Source: Leptodesmis sichuanensis A121 (GTDB lineage: Bacteria; Cyanobacteriota; Cyanobacteriia; Leptolyngbyales; Leptolyngbyaceae). From it: DNA of 64,000 nucleotides. Below the pieces are notes generated by a model. It did no database searches, was not told where the DNA came from, and saw nothing but the letters and a program-made list of their open reading frames with translations. Location of the stretch: contig NZ_CP075171.1 in NCBI RefSeq assembly GCF_021379005.1, positions 372,001-436,000 of the forward strand, in the 5' to 3' direction. Each line of letters opens with the position of its first letter. The stretch's first letter is position 1. This document shows, one piece after another, positions 1 through 7,609 of this stretch. Made by a program: the position numbers and the translations under genes.

Positions 1-367
1 GCCTCATAGAGATAACCTATGGCGAGGAGCGATCGCACGGATGAAAATTTGGTGAAGCTAGCTGTTTAACTTGTCGCCGTAAGAGGGTGCTTTAAAAGCC
101 CCGGTTTATACCCTTGATCTGTAAGGGTGTAGCATTCGGCTAACAGTTTCGCGGTGGTTTTTAGGGATCCTTGGCCGAATGCCACGCCCCTACACAGGGC
201 GATCGCGACTTCTAAAACATCCTATAAGGAGGCACTCAAACAGCATTATGCAAGGTTTTTACAGAATCAGAATTTAATGTGACACTTGTTGTTAGTGCGA
301 TCGCCGCTCTTGTCGGTTGGGTGAAGCATGAAAACCAATCTATGAAGTGGGCGATCGCATTCTCAAC
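1..367. other. Gene-free left edge of window
   Basis: No open frame here looks like a real gene. The stretch contains HIP1 octamers (GCGATCGC and near matches) and one inverted-repeat element, annotated separately. The promoter or 3' end of whatever lies to the left of the window may be here but cannot be identified. Confidence 0.6.
121..195. repeat. Imperfect inverted repeat, GCATTCGGC type
   Basis: The left arm reads GTAAGGGTGTAGCATTCGGC and the right arm, read in reverse complement, is GTAGGGGCGTGGCATTCGGC. Only a few positions differ and all differences are transitions, so an RNA copy could still pair through G-U. The GTAGGGGCG...GCATTCGGCC style is a commonly seen interspersed palindrome in cyanobacterial spacers (recalled, not searched). 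Confidence 0.6.
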
Positions 368-1081
368 CTACTCGCGAGATCCTGAATCATCGGCTAACTT
401 CGCAATCAACGTGTGCTTAAACGCTCCGTACTCTGGAGATGCCAATCCCAGCTTCAAGCATTCCACCACCTGAGCCAGGTTCCCGGCTAACAACTCCTCC
501 ACTGCTAACCACAGCCCCGGAAATACTTGACTTTTCCAAATGCCATCTGCATCACCTGGTAAGTTTACATAAATGCCTTCCTGCCAGACAAACCAATCAA
601 ACGCCTGATCCAACACGCGCCATACTAGATATTCCTGCACGCCATTACGCCGGTAGACCTGCTGTTTATCATGCAAATCATAGGAGGCGCTACTAGCCGC
701 AACTTCAACAATTAATTCTGGTGCACCCTCAATGTAATCATCTGCTGTAATGCGAGATTGCCCTCCGGCGGTTTCTTCAATTCGCAAACAAGCATCGGGT
801 TGTGGCTCATTATCAGCATCCAGACGAATCGTTGGGTTATCCATCAGCTCAACACCAGGAGTTTCTTGCCAGTAGTTAAATAGCCAGCCCATGATTGCGG
901 CATGAGGTTTACCATGTCTTCTTGCCCGCACGGGAGATGCCATAAATACTCGTCCTTCAATGAGTTCCGCTTTCTGGTGCTTGGGCATGGCATGGTATCG
1001 CTGCTCAAACTCAAGCCGAGTTAGGCGATCGCCATTCTCTAAGGGGGGAAGTGGCTGGGATTGCTTGGACGTGACAATCAT
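368..1081 (-). CDS. Uma2 family endonuclease (DUF820)
   Basis: A 237-residue protein of the Uma2/DUF820 family, a PD-(D/E)XK nuclease-fold family greatly expanded in cyanobacteria; the biological substrate is not known. The fold's candidate metal-binding residues are visible: D96 in the PQPDAC segment, E126 in PELIVEVA, and K139 in the D-x-x-x-K segment that follows, then the usual GVxEYxVW strand near 147-154. Length is typical for the family. The ATG is preceded by a purine-rich AAGGGC on the minus strand. The gene stands alone; the next gene on the same strand begins upstream across a palindromic repeat. A truncated relative lies near 56.2 kb. Confidence 0.85.
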   Translation of the reverse strand: MIVTSKQSQPLPPLENGDRLTRLEFEQRYHAMPKHQKAELIEGRVFMASPVRARRHGKPHAAIMGWLFNYWQETPGVELMDNPTIRLDADNEPQPDACLRIEETAGGQSRITADDYIEGAPELIVEVAASSASYDLHDKQQVYRRNGVQEYLVWRVLDQAFDWFVWQEGIYVNLPGDADGIWKSQVFPGLWLAVEELLAGNLAQVVECLKLGLASPEYGAFKHTLIAKLADDSGSRE

Positions 1082-1166
1082 CTGCTTGCCCTTTATGTTT
1101 TCACCTGCGGACGTTGAAGCTTTGAATTCTATCTTACTTCGCAGAAAAGGTCAGTGCGATCGCAAG

Positions 1167-1252
1167 GCTTTTGTAGGGTGGATTAGCTGACCGTCATAAC
1201 GTATCACTCAAGAAGTGATGCGTTACGCTACGCTAACTCATCCTACAAAAGC
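1167..1252. repeat. Long imperfect palindrome, GTAGGGTGGATTAGC type
   Basis: Two arms of about 40 bases face each other around a 5-base loop: GCTTTTGTAGGGTGGATTAG on the left, and the right end CATCCTACAAAAGC as its complement. The inner part ends in ATCACT/AGTGAT. This resembles the widespread cyanobacterial palindrome that reads GTAGGGTGGGTTAGC...GCTAACCCACCCTAC. It lies between the divergent 5' side of the Uma2 gene and the 3' end of the amidohydrolase gene, so it could also act as a terminator for the latter. Confidence 0.7.
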
Positions 1253-1304
1253 TCCTTCTGCCTTCTGCCATTAACCCCTTGGGGGGGTGGGGAGTATGCC
1301 TTCT

Positions 1305-2711
1305 CTATCGAGTTGCCAGTGCTAGGTCTGGTGATTCCTGACAATAGCTAGGCAGGGATTGACGCAGGCGATCGCCATACAGGGCCAGGGCATTGCCTCC
1401 TAAGAGACGGGCAAGGTGGTCACGATCGTAGTTGGTTTTGGTGGCAGCATCCCGAACACAGTTTTGCAGCACGCCATCCCAGTGGCCGTAGTCGCCGGAG
1501 AAGCAGGCCAGTCGTTTGCCCACTTCGCCCATTGCCAGATGCATGTACGTGGGAGCCGGATCATCGGATTCAAAGGAGACAAAAATTTGCCCCCGCTCGA
1601 AATACTCCATGGGATCCCGGTGGCGCAGATCGTAATGTTCGTACAGGCTGGCATCGTCGATTTGGGTGGGGTCGTGTTCCTTTGTCCACAGCAGATCAAA
1701 CAAATTCTTCACCTGACTGATCACACTGGTGCTGTTATGGGTGCCTCGTTCCTGCAGCATCAGCTTGGTGACATCCATCACAGAGGGACGGTAGGGATGT
1801 TTAGGATCAAAGTCGCGAATGCGTTTTTCCCAGTGTTCGTGCATGGCGTGAGCCAAGTCAGGAAGCCAGCCACAACCGCCTTCCAGAAACCCAACGCGCA
1901 GGGTGGGGCATTGTTCAAAGGCACCATCGAAAACCATGCGGGTCATAGCGTGCTGTTGCTGGTTGCGCTGCACAAAGATATGGGTCAGCACAAAGGTTTC
2001 CATGTGGTCAGCGATGCCCCCCATCATGTAGGAACCGGGTGCGCCATGAATGCCCAGGCCGATATTCAAATCTACTGCCGCTTGCAAAACGGGCCGAAAA
2101 TCGGGATGGCTGATCGGTTTGCAGGTGCGGATGTCGGGGAAGGCTTCCGGGTCTCTGGGATGGGGCACGGGCAGGTTGGGCGGAACAGCAACCCCAATCA
2201 TCCCCAGGTCATTGACGCAGCGGTGCATTTCTTTGATTGCTTCATTCACATCCTGCAGCGGTAACACCCCGATCGGCTTCAGACGATCGCTATAAGGACG
2301 ACAATCATCGGCCATATAGCTGTTGTATGCCTTGCACAGGGCGATCGCCAGATCCTTGTCCAGTAGTCCCGAAAAAATCAGATTCAGCGTCCCATAGATC
2401 ACATGTACGTCAATGCCTTCTTGATCCATGTGTTCAATGCGGGGACGGTTGAACATCGCTCCCAGTGTAGTTTCAGGATGCAGGGTACGGAAGCCACCCT
2501 TGCCTAAGCCACTGGGTTGGGGAAACAGTTGCACTAAATCCGTTGCACCAGTTTTGGGATTGAAATCCACAATTTTGACGCGCTGATCGCCCAATTTATC
2601 AATGATTAAACCAATGCGATCGCGATACTCCGGATCCAGATAGTCCCGCATAATCAAGGGATTTTCCAGCTTATGAGCATCGGCATCAATGACCAACAAA
2701 CCGTCGTACAT
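1305..2711 (-). CDS. Amidohydrolase family protein (Amidohydro_2 TIM barrel)
   Basis: A 468-residue metal-dependent hydrolase of the amidohydrolase_2 type, the group that includes ACMSD-like decarboxylases. The N-terminal strand has the metal-site signature D-A-D-A-H (residues 9-13). A GIHGAPG segment in the middle, GFLEGGCGW further on, and SGDYGHWD near the C-terminus match the later barrel strands that carry ligands or substrate contacts. The true substrate cannot be read from sequence. The ATG at 2711 follows a strong Shine-Dalgarno sequence (AAGGAG on the minus strand). No signal peptide; cytoplasmic. It appears monocistronic, separated from heme oxygenase upstream by a terminator-like hairpin. 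Confidence 0.85.
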   Translation of the reverse strand: MYDGLLVIDADAHKLENPLIMRDYLDPEYRDRIGLIIDKLGDQRVKIVDFNPKTGATDLVQLFPQPSGLGKGGFRTLHPETTLGAMFNRPRIEHMDQEGIDVHVIYGTLNLIFSGLLDKDLAIALCKAYNSYMADDCRPYSDRLKPIGVLPLQDVNEAIKEMHRCVNDLGMIGVAVPPNLPVPHPRDPEAFPDIRTCKPISHPDFRPVLQAAVDLNIGLGIHGAPGSYMMGGIADHMETFVLTHIFVQRNQQQHAMTRMVFDGAFEQCPTLRVGFLEGGCGWLPDLAHAMHEHWEKRIRDFDPKHPYRPSVMDVTKLMLQERGTHNSTSVISQVKNLFDLLWTKEHDPTQIDDASLYEHYDLRHRDPMEYFERGQIFVSFESDDPAPTYMHLAMGEVGKRLACFSGDYGHWDGVLQNCVRDAATKTNYDRDHLARLLGGNALALYGDRLRQSLPSYCQESPDLALATR

Positions 2712-3021
2712 CGTAACTCCTTGATAGGTAATGAGGTGAAAGGTGAAGAGGTACTTTCAGTGTTTTATGGCAGTGCATTATGTAGAACTCAATGGAGTTC
2801 AGCAGGTGATCAATCTCAGCGACGATCGCTTTACGCGGCGCTAACACATCTTACGTAAGAATTCGGAGTTATTAAATTCACGATCCTAAAAACAATAACC
2901 CTGAAGACTGAATGATTCGTTATTAAACCATTCAATCTTCAGGATTGAGAGGGAACCCAGATGATCCGCTCAGGGATCTGAGTCAAATTTTGAGAACCAA
3001 CAGGAGCAGTAGAAGTCAGGC
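2712..3021. other. Spacer between amidohydrolase and heme oxygenase
   Basis: No gene is visible. It holds the likely terminator of the heme oxygenase gene (annotated separately) and, nearer 2712, the promoter region of the amidohydrolase gene, where no clear -35/-10 pair could be picked out. Confidence 0.5.
2884..2943 (-). terminator. Rho-independent terminator after heme oxygenase
   Basis: On the minus strand a 15-base stem, CCTGAAGATTGAATG paired with CATTCAGTCTTCAGG (one mismatch), is followed by a T-rich run GTTATTGTTTTT. It lies about 80 bases after the ho1 stop codon, as expected for an intrinsic terminator. Confidence 0.75.
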
Positions 3022-3741
3022 TTACTCGGCAGTTGCCAGTTCTTCGGTGCTGCCCCGGTTACGTCGGCGGGTGAGGGAGTTAAACAGCATAATGCCGATC
3101 GCCTTGATTAAGCTGCCTTCCAGTTCTCTAAACATCTTCATGTTCAGACCAAAGGCATCATTTGCTTCATCGACGATCCGATTGACCGTTTCCTCATCTA
3201 CGGCCAGATCGTTCATCGCCTGACGGTATTTATTCTTAAAGGCTTTCTCATCCGAGATGGTTTTGAACTCGTAGAAATTGGTGCCTTCTCCGTCGTTCAA
3301 GTTCATGCCCCGTTGAGCGATGCCCTTGAGAATTTGCCCACCAGACAGGTCGCCCAAGTAACGGGTATAGGAGTGAGCCACTAGCAGTTCTGGAGCCGTG
3401 TTGGAGACTTCCCGGATGCGAGCTACATACTCCTGTGCCGCTTCTGAAGGAGCCACTTGATCCCGCCAGTTAGAACCATAGTAGTAGTACAGATCTTGTT
3501 CCAGAGCAGCCTTCCGGTTCAGTTCGGGGAAGTAGATTTGAGACACTACGGGATGGTTCCGTTGCCGTTCCATCTCTTCTTCCATCGCTGAATACACGAA
3601 ATAAAGGTTGGAAACCAGCTTCCGGTAAGACGTTTTTTCAACGGTTCCTTTTAAGAAACAGGCAATAAATCCGGTATTTTCTGCCATGGTATGGGACTTC
3701 TTGGTTCCCTCACGCAGCTTGGTTGCTAAATTGCTACTCAT
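3022..3741 (-). CDS. ho1: Heme oxygenase (biliverdin-producing)
   Basis: Cleaves heme with reduced ferredoxin and oxygen to biliverdin IX-alpha, iron and CO; biliverdin is the precursor of phycobilins and phytochrome chromophores. The 239-residue protein has the proximal heme-ligand histidine at H17 (KKSH), the same position as in Synechocystis HO1, and the distal-helix signature YTRYLGDLSGGQILK. Length is normal for cyanobacterial HO1 (about 240). Cytosolic. The gene stands alone, with terminator-like hairpins on both sides (one after ndhM upstream, one after this gene). No low-oxygen gene partners such as hemN or acsF are nearby, which fits the constitutive aerobic ho1 rather than ho2. Confidence 0.95.
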   Translation of the reverse strand: MSSNLATKLREGTKKSHTMAENTGFIACFLKGTVEKTSYRKLVSNLYFVYSAMEEEMERQRNHPVVSQIYFPELNRKAALEQDLYYYYGSNWRDQVAPSEAAQEYVARIREVSNTAPELLVAHSYTRYLGDLSGGQILKGIAQRGMNLNDGEGTNFYEFKTISDEKAFKNKYRQAMNDLAVDEETVNRIVDEANDAFGLNMKMFRELEGSLIKAIGIMLFNSLTRRRNRGSTEELATAE

Positions 3742-3892
3742 GCTAAATATCCAGCTTAGGGTTGATGTGCAGATGTAAGAGTCGTCTCAAACGCTAAAAA
3801 GCACCTAAATTGTTACGTTAGACTGATTTGATGAGCGTTTTTGTTAAAAATTCTGAAGCAGAGATGGGTAAATAGTCACTCATTAAAGGCAT

Positions 3893-3975
3893 GAAAAAAC
3901 CAGAGCTACTGGGATTTGAGAAAAACTTAGGGGATCAACCCTTTTCCCAACTGCAGCACCCTGGTTTTCTCAGGC
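3893..3975 (-). terminator. Probable terminator after ndhM
   Basis: On the minus strand AAAACCAGGGTGCTGCAG and its imperfect complement, ending AGCTCTGGTTTTTT, enclose about 40 bases. The right arm runs into six T residues. The hairpin is imperfect, but its position just after the ndhM stop and the T run support a terminator that separates ndhM from ho1. Confidence 0.5.
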
Positions 3976-3997
3976 TTTACTTAATGATTCTTAATCT

Positions 3998-4339
3998 TTA
4001 GCCTTCATTAGCCACGACTTGCGGCAGGCCCATACTGTAATTCAATACGCGGCTATTCAGGTTGTAGGAGATTTCGCCTTTTTGCAGGAGCGATCGCACA
4101 AAGTGTTCCAGATCTGAGCCAATCCGACGCAGATTATATTCCGTCAAATCCGCCTCATTGTAGGATTCAACCAGTTCATCAAACTTGGCGTAAACCTTCT
4201 GCAGTGATTCCTCCGTCCAGTTGAATTCATTATCTGGATCCACATCCAGGGTCAGCACGTTTTCACTGGGAACCAGTTCGTTTTTTTCCACTACGGCAGT
4301 GAAAATATGGATATGACGGGTGGTTGATTTCAACAGCAT
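3998..4339 (-). CDS. ndhM: NAD(P)H-quinone oxidoreductase subunit M (NDH-1)
   Basis: NdhM is a small, oxygenic-photosynthesis-specific subunit of the thylakoid NDH-1 complex, needed for cyclic electron flow, respiration and CO2 uptake forms of the complex. The 113-residue protein matches the family almost throughout: MLLKSTTRHIHIFTA at the N-terminus, LTLDVDPDNEFNW, then YNLRRIGSDLEHFVRSLL and the C-terminal SRVLNYSMGLP. Length agrees with the family. It is peripheral and has no transmembrane segment. Monocistronic, with an ATG start. Confidence 0.95.
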   Translation of the reverse strand: MLLKSTTRHIHIFTAVVEKNELVPSENVLTLDVDPDNEFNWTEESLQKVYAKFDELVESYNEADLTEYNLRRIGSDLEHFVRSLLQKGEISYNLNSRVLNYSMGLPQVVANEG

Positions 4340-4468
4340 GGGACGACGGGTTGGCTACCTCATGTGTACGCCCTCATTGTAAAGAGAAATTGCACCGCAT
4401 ACCAAACATTTCATGACGATAGAATTGGCTCAATGCCTTGCTTAGAGGACAATCTAGTCAGATCATGT

Positions 4469-4780
4469 CTAAGACGAGGGAAACTTCCGCACATGGTACT
4501 CCACCCCTTCCACAAGCTTGTAAGTGCCTGCTCCCATTTGTTCCGAAAACTGCTTTTCTATGGCTTCTACAACTTCTGCCGGAATAGATTTCCAGGCTTC
4601 CAGATTAGCCCAGTGGATCACCAGAATCACTTCCTCCGGCTTTTGGGGATTAATCCAGACTTGTTTCCCTAAAAAGCCTGGATATTTGGCGAGAGCAGCC
4701 GTCCAGATCGCTTCATCCTTTTGGATAAAAGCTTCTCGCAATTCTTCGGCAACTTGCACTTTCAACCATTCAACGACCAT
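4469..4780 (-). CDS. TIGR03792 family protein (ABM-like ferredoxin fold)
   Basis: A 103-residue cyanobacterial protein resembling the TIGR03792 family. It begins MVVEWLKVQV and contains FLGKQVWINPQKPEEVILVIHW and W-x-S-I-P segments, a pattern like dimeric antibiotic-biosynthesis-monooxygenase (ABM) ferredoxin-like folds. No function is established for the family and none is implied by the neighbours (ndhM downstream, phasin-like gene divergent). Start is the ATG at 4780. Confidence 0.7.
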   Translation of the reverse strand: MVVEWLKVQVAEELREAFIQKDEAIWTAALAKYPGFLGKQVWINPQKPEEVILVIHWANLEAWKSIPAEVVEAIEKQFSEQMGAGTYKLVEGVEYHVRKFPSS

Positions 4781-5019
4781 TGATCGCCCTCTACCTGCAT
4801 AAGTATTTCTATACTATTTCTATACAAAGTGTAAATCTGGTTCCAGGGCGATCGTCTTCCCAGGTGCGGTGAGCCGTACTTCAGGACACCCCAGAACCAG
4901 GGTTAGATCTGACAGAATAGGGAGTGTTAGTGGGAGAGGATTGCTTTAGCGCCGGGTTAACCCCAAACAACGCTCGGCGATCGCATCCGTTCTTAATTCG
5001 CCGATTTCAGGAAGGCTGC

Positions 5020-5343
5020 ATGGATAACAATCATTGGCTGACACAGCTACTTATGTTAGGGGTGGGCACCACAACTCTGGTCGCGGACAAGCTGCGGGAA
5101 GTAAGCGATGAACTGGTTAAGGACGGTAAACTCAATCCTGAGCAGGCCAAAGAAGTAATGGATGATTTGCTGCAAAAGCTCAAGAGTGAGCAGGGCAATT
5201 TTGAAGGGCAAATGCAGCGGCAACTGCGCAACTTACTGCAAGACATTGGTGTGCCTCGCCAGTCAGAAATGGATGAACTGCGGGGACGCATCGATCGCCT
5301 GGAACGTCAGCTCCGGGAATTAGAAAATCGGCTGTGGCGTTAA
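5020..5343 (+). CDS. Phasin-like coiled-coil protein
   Basis: A 107-residue protein. Residues 1-25 are partly hydrophobic (LTQLLMLGVGTTTLVADK), followed by a DELVKDGKLNPEQAKEVMDD segment of the kind found in small polyhydroxyalkanoate-granule regulator/phasin-family proteins, and a C-terminal heptad coiled coil (MDELRGRIDRLERQLRELENRL). The start chosen is the ATG at 5020 because AGGAAGG lies just upstream; a 32-residue N-terminal extension from 4924 has no support. No PHA synthase is nearby, so a PHA role is uncertain; it may instead be a membrane- or envelope-associated adaptor. It is followed within 14 bases by the alpha/beta hydrolase gene and is probably cotranscribed with it. Confidence 0.75.
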   Translation: MDNNHWLTQLLMLGVGTTTLVADKLREVSDELVKDGKLNPEQAKEVMDDLLQKLKSEQGNFEGQMQRQLRNLLQDIGVPRQSEMDELRGRIDRLERQLRELENRLWR

Positions 5344-5357
5344 GGTTTGGATGTCCT

Positions 5358-6281
5358 ATGTTGATTCCTCCTGGGTTTAGCCAGCGTTCTATTGTCACGT
5401 CGCTGGGCAGAATTGTCTATTACGTGCCTGATTCAGAATTCCTACGATTATCGGAGGATGCTTCAGCCTCATCTCCCCTGGTCTTTTTACACGGGTTTGG
5501 CGGTGGCTCCTCGGCCTATGAATGGTCAAAGGTGTATCCAGCCTTTGCTTTTGACTATCAGGTATTGGCTCCCGATTTATTGGGATGGGGCCGATCGGAT
5601 CATCCCGCCCGCAGTTATCGGGTTGAGGATTATACCTCCACCATCATCGAGTTTCTGGAGCAGACTTGTAGTGGCGAACCAGTGCCCGTCGTGGCTTCTT
5701 CCCTGACGGCGGCGATGACGATTCGAGCCGCGATCGCCCGTCCCGAACTCTTCAAAGGCTTGATTCTGACCACGCCAGCCGGATTATCAGATTTTGGCGA
5801 AAACTACACAAAAAGCTTCTTTGCCCAGTTGGTCAAAACCCCCATTCTGGATAAGCTGATTTACAGCGTGGGTGTGGCAACCCGTGAAGGCATTCGGGCC
5901 TTCCTGGAACAGCGCCAATTTGCTCGACCAGAACGGGTCTATCCTGAAATTGTGGAAGCTTACCTGGAATCAGCCACTCAACCCAATGCGGAGTATGCGG
6001 CTTTATCGTTTGTGCGGGGCGATCTCGGCTTTGATTTATCGCTCTATATACCCCAGTTAACCGTGCCGACGGCCATTATTTGGGGCCAGCAGTCCCAGTT
6101 TACAGGGCCAGCAATTGGTCGCCGCCTTGCAGACCTGAATCCGCAGGCGGTGAAAGCGTTTCAAGTTTTGGAGGATGTGGGACTCACGCCGCAATTAGAG
6201 TTACCTGCCGTGACGATCGCCCTGATCCGCCGCTATCTAGTAGAGCTTGGCATCAACCGACCCCTTATCCCTAACACTTAA
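5358..6281 (+). CDS. Alpha/beta hydrolase fold protein, catalytic triad incomplete
   Basis: A 307-residue alpha/beta hydrolase. It has the oxyanion-hole HGFGGGSS (45-52), the PDLLGWGRSDHP loop (72-83), and a serine elbow that reads VVASSLTAAM (111-120) rather than the usual G-x-S-x-G. Where the catalytic histidine normally sits (GHFPQLE-like), this protein reads VGLTPQLELP, so no triad histidine is visible. It may therefore be a non-hydrolytic member or use another residue. The ATG at 5358 is chosen; a GTG at 5334, overlapping the preceding gene, would add 8 residues. It is probably the second gene of a pair with the phasin-like gene. Cytoplasmic. Confidence 0.8.
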   Translation: MLIPPGFSQRSIVTSLGRIVYYVPDSEFLRLSEDASASSPLVFLHGFGGGSSAYEWSKVYPAFAFDYQVLAPDLLGWGRSDHPARSYRVEDYTSTIIEFLEQTCSGEPVPVVASSLTAAMTIRAAIARPELFKGLILTTPAGLSDFGENYTKSFFAQLVKTPILDKLIYSVGVATREGIRAFLEQRQFARPERVYPEIVEAYLESATQPNAEYAALSFVRGDLGFDLSLYIPQLTVPTAIIWGQQSQFTGPAIGRRLADLNPQAVKAFQVLEDVGLTPQLELPAVTIALIRRYLVELGINRPLIPNT

Positions 6282-6291
6282 TACCCAAACC

Positions 6292-6325
6292 CTAAAAACC
6301 TCTAGCCCCAGCAGGTGCTAGCCTT
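6292..6325 (-). terminator. Possible terminator after the DUF4330 gene
   Basis: On the minus strand CTAGC-ACCTGCTGGG-GCTAG is followed by AGGTTTTTAGGG. The stem includes the stop codon of the DUF4330 gene. The arms are short, but the T run and the convergent setting with the alpha/beta hydrolase gene make a terminator plausible. Confidence 0.4.
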
Positions 6326-6848
6326 TCTTCTCTAAAATTCGGATATCCCGCACATTCAGGTTAGAGAAATTGTAGTTGAACCCTTCCAGTTCGATCGGGG
6401 TGCCGATTTTGATCTTGTTATTTCCCAGAACTGGCCCATTTTTGGTGATCTGAGCATTGCCTTCCAGCGTCACCAGCAAATTCTTACTGAGACCAATTTC
6501 GGGTCGGGGATCGGGGACTGAAATGGCCTTACCATCTGGCATGGGAATATAAACGTTGTCCTCCAGAGGTTTTACAGACTTAATCTTCACCTCTCCGTAA
6601 GGCTGGTTGCGGATCACAATGCTGGTTTTCTCTCCCGGCTTCAGCAAACCCTCAACATTCTGGGCGGCTACTCGAATCACAACCTCCACTTCCACAGGTT
6701 TGGTTGTGGAGCCAATTTGGGCTACCGATCCAGAAGCTCCTGGGAAAACGAAGATGCCAACCAGAACCAGCAAAATGACCAGACCCGCGCCCAAGTCTAA
6801 GAGACTGACCTTACCAAACAAGCGCCCCTGGGAGTCCACAACAGCCAT
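6318..6848 (-). CDS. DUF4330 family membrane-anchored protein
   Basis: A 176-residue protein matching DUF4330, a family of unknown function frequent in cyanobacteria. Residues 1-15 (MAVVDSQGRLFGKVSLLD) precede a single transmembrane helix at about 18-37 (LGAGLVILLVLVGIFVFPG). The remainder is predicted outside the membrane, rich in beta strand (EVEVVIRVAAQNVEGLLKPG, IGTPIELEGFNYNF). The N-in, C-out arrangement suggests a periplasmic or lumenal domain anchored in the inner membrane. Its 5' side carries one copy of the dispersed 72-bp palindrome. Confidence 0.8.
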   Translation of the reverse strand: MAVVDSQGRLFGKVSLLDLGAGLVILLVLVGIFVFPGASGSVAQIGSTTKPVEVEVVIRVAAQNVEGLLKPGEKTSIVIRNQPYGEVKIKSVKPLEDNVYIPMPDGKAISVPDPRPEIGLSKNLLVTLEGNAQITKNGPVLGNNKIKIGTPIELEGFNYNFSNLNVRDIRILEKKG

Positions 6849-6892
6849 GTACCATCACCTCAAATCTTTGCAACGAACCACTTTAGACCAAT

Positions 6893-6975
6893 GGACTTGG
6901 TTTAAACCTTGTCCAAGTCCAGAACCGTCGTTTTCCGATCAGAGAAACGACCGTTCTCTAGCTGAACTTGGTTTA
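6893..6975. repeat. Dispersed 72-bp palindromic element, copy A (plus a partial copy)
   Basis: The full copy is 6904-6975. It begins AAACCTTGTCCAAGTCCAG, has a central hairpin GTCGTTT...AAACGAC around a GATC apex, and ends CTAGCTGAACTTGGTTTA. The 11 bases before it (GGACTTGGTTT, 6893-6903) repeat the element's own right end, as if the tail of a second copy were fused head to tail. It lies between the divergent DUF4330 and secreted-protein genes. Related copies are at 46476, 48244 and 52079. Confidence 0.8.
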
Positions 6976-7091
6976 TAAGCGCTTTTCAGTGTAGCGAAAA
7001 TTAGGACAATCATTTCGGAGAAACTGATAAAGTACTGGCAAGTCCACGTTGGACGAATTGAACAATTGTCTTTTAGCAAGGATGTGATGAG

Positions 7092-7502
7092 ATGAACGGT
7101 GTGATTTGTAAAGCAGCTCCACTCAGCATCTTGTTAGCAGTTTGTACCTTTACTTCTGCTCCAGTGCAAGCTCAAACCTCCAGTACCGATCGCTCTGAAT
7201 GTATGCAAAAAGCGATAGATAGCAGTAACCCTGCTCAACAAATAATTGCTTTAGGTCGAGCAGTAAACCTGGCTCGGCAGGCGGCTGAGGCAGCGAATGG
7301 AGGGTTAAGCAAATATCAAGCGGATGCTTCCATGCACGGGCCAGCGTCGATCGCCCCCTGTGTAGACAATGGCGATGGTACCTGGACGTTTACCGTGAAA
7401 GGGGGCAAACCGGGGTTCACCACGCCTACCCAGGAAACGATCGTTAACGTCGACGGCAATACCTGGAAGGTCTCCATTGTTTCCAATGGCCCTATTCGCT
7501 AA
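7092..7502 (+). CDS. Small secreted protein of unknown function
   Basis: A 136-residue protein I do not recognise. It starts with a convincing Sec signal peptide: M-N-G-V-I-C-K, a hydrophobic core LSILLAVCTFTSA, and a probable cleavage after APVQAQ near residue 28. The mature part has two cysteines (about 37 and 89) that could form a disulfide, a helical alanine-rich first half, and a second half (DGTWTFTVKGGKPG, VNVDGNTWKVSI) with a two-strand beta pattern. Probably periplasmic or extracellular. The ATG follows AAGGATG. It ends convergently with argC, with a palindromic repeat between. Confidence 0.7.
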   Translation: MNGVICKAAPLSILLAVCTFTSAPVQAQTSSTDRSECMQKAIDSSNPAQQIIALGRAVNLARQAAEAANGGLSKYQADASMHGPASIAPCVDNGDGTWTFTVKGGKPGFTTPTQETIVNVDGNTWKVSIVSNGPIR

Positions 7503-7532
7503 GGAACACCAATCAATTAAGGCAAAAGTCTT

Positions 7533-7564
7533 GGGTAGGGACGAACGGCCATTTGTCCCTACCC
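7533..7564. repeat. GTAGGGAC palindrome, possible bidirectional terminator
   Basis: GGGTAGGGAC and GTCCCTACCC are perfect 10-base arms around GAACGGCCATTT. It lies in the convergent spacer between the small secreted protein gene and argC and could stop transcription from both sides, although a T run is not present. The sequence style (GTAGGGxCGAACGGCC) is a recurrent cyanobacterial interspersed palindrome. Confidence 0.65.
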
Positions 7565-7609
7565 AGATGTATTGCTCGAATTGAGAGATGAGTATAAGTT
7601 GCTACTTGA

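Noticed and set aside
1416-2264. 282-residue open frame on the plus strand
   Set aside because: Lies opposite the well-supported amidohydrolase gene and has no domain character; it is a shadow frame.
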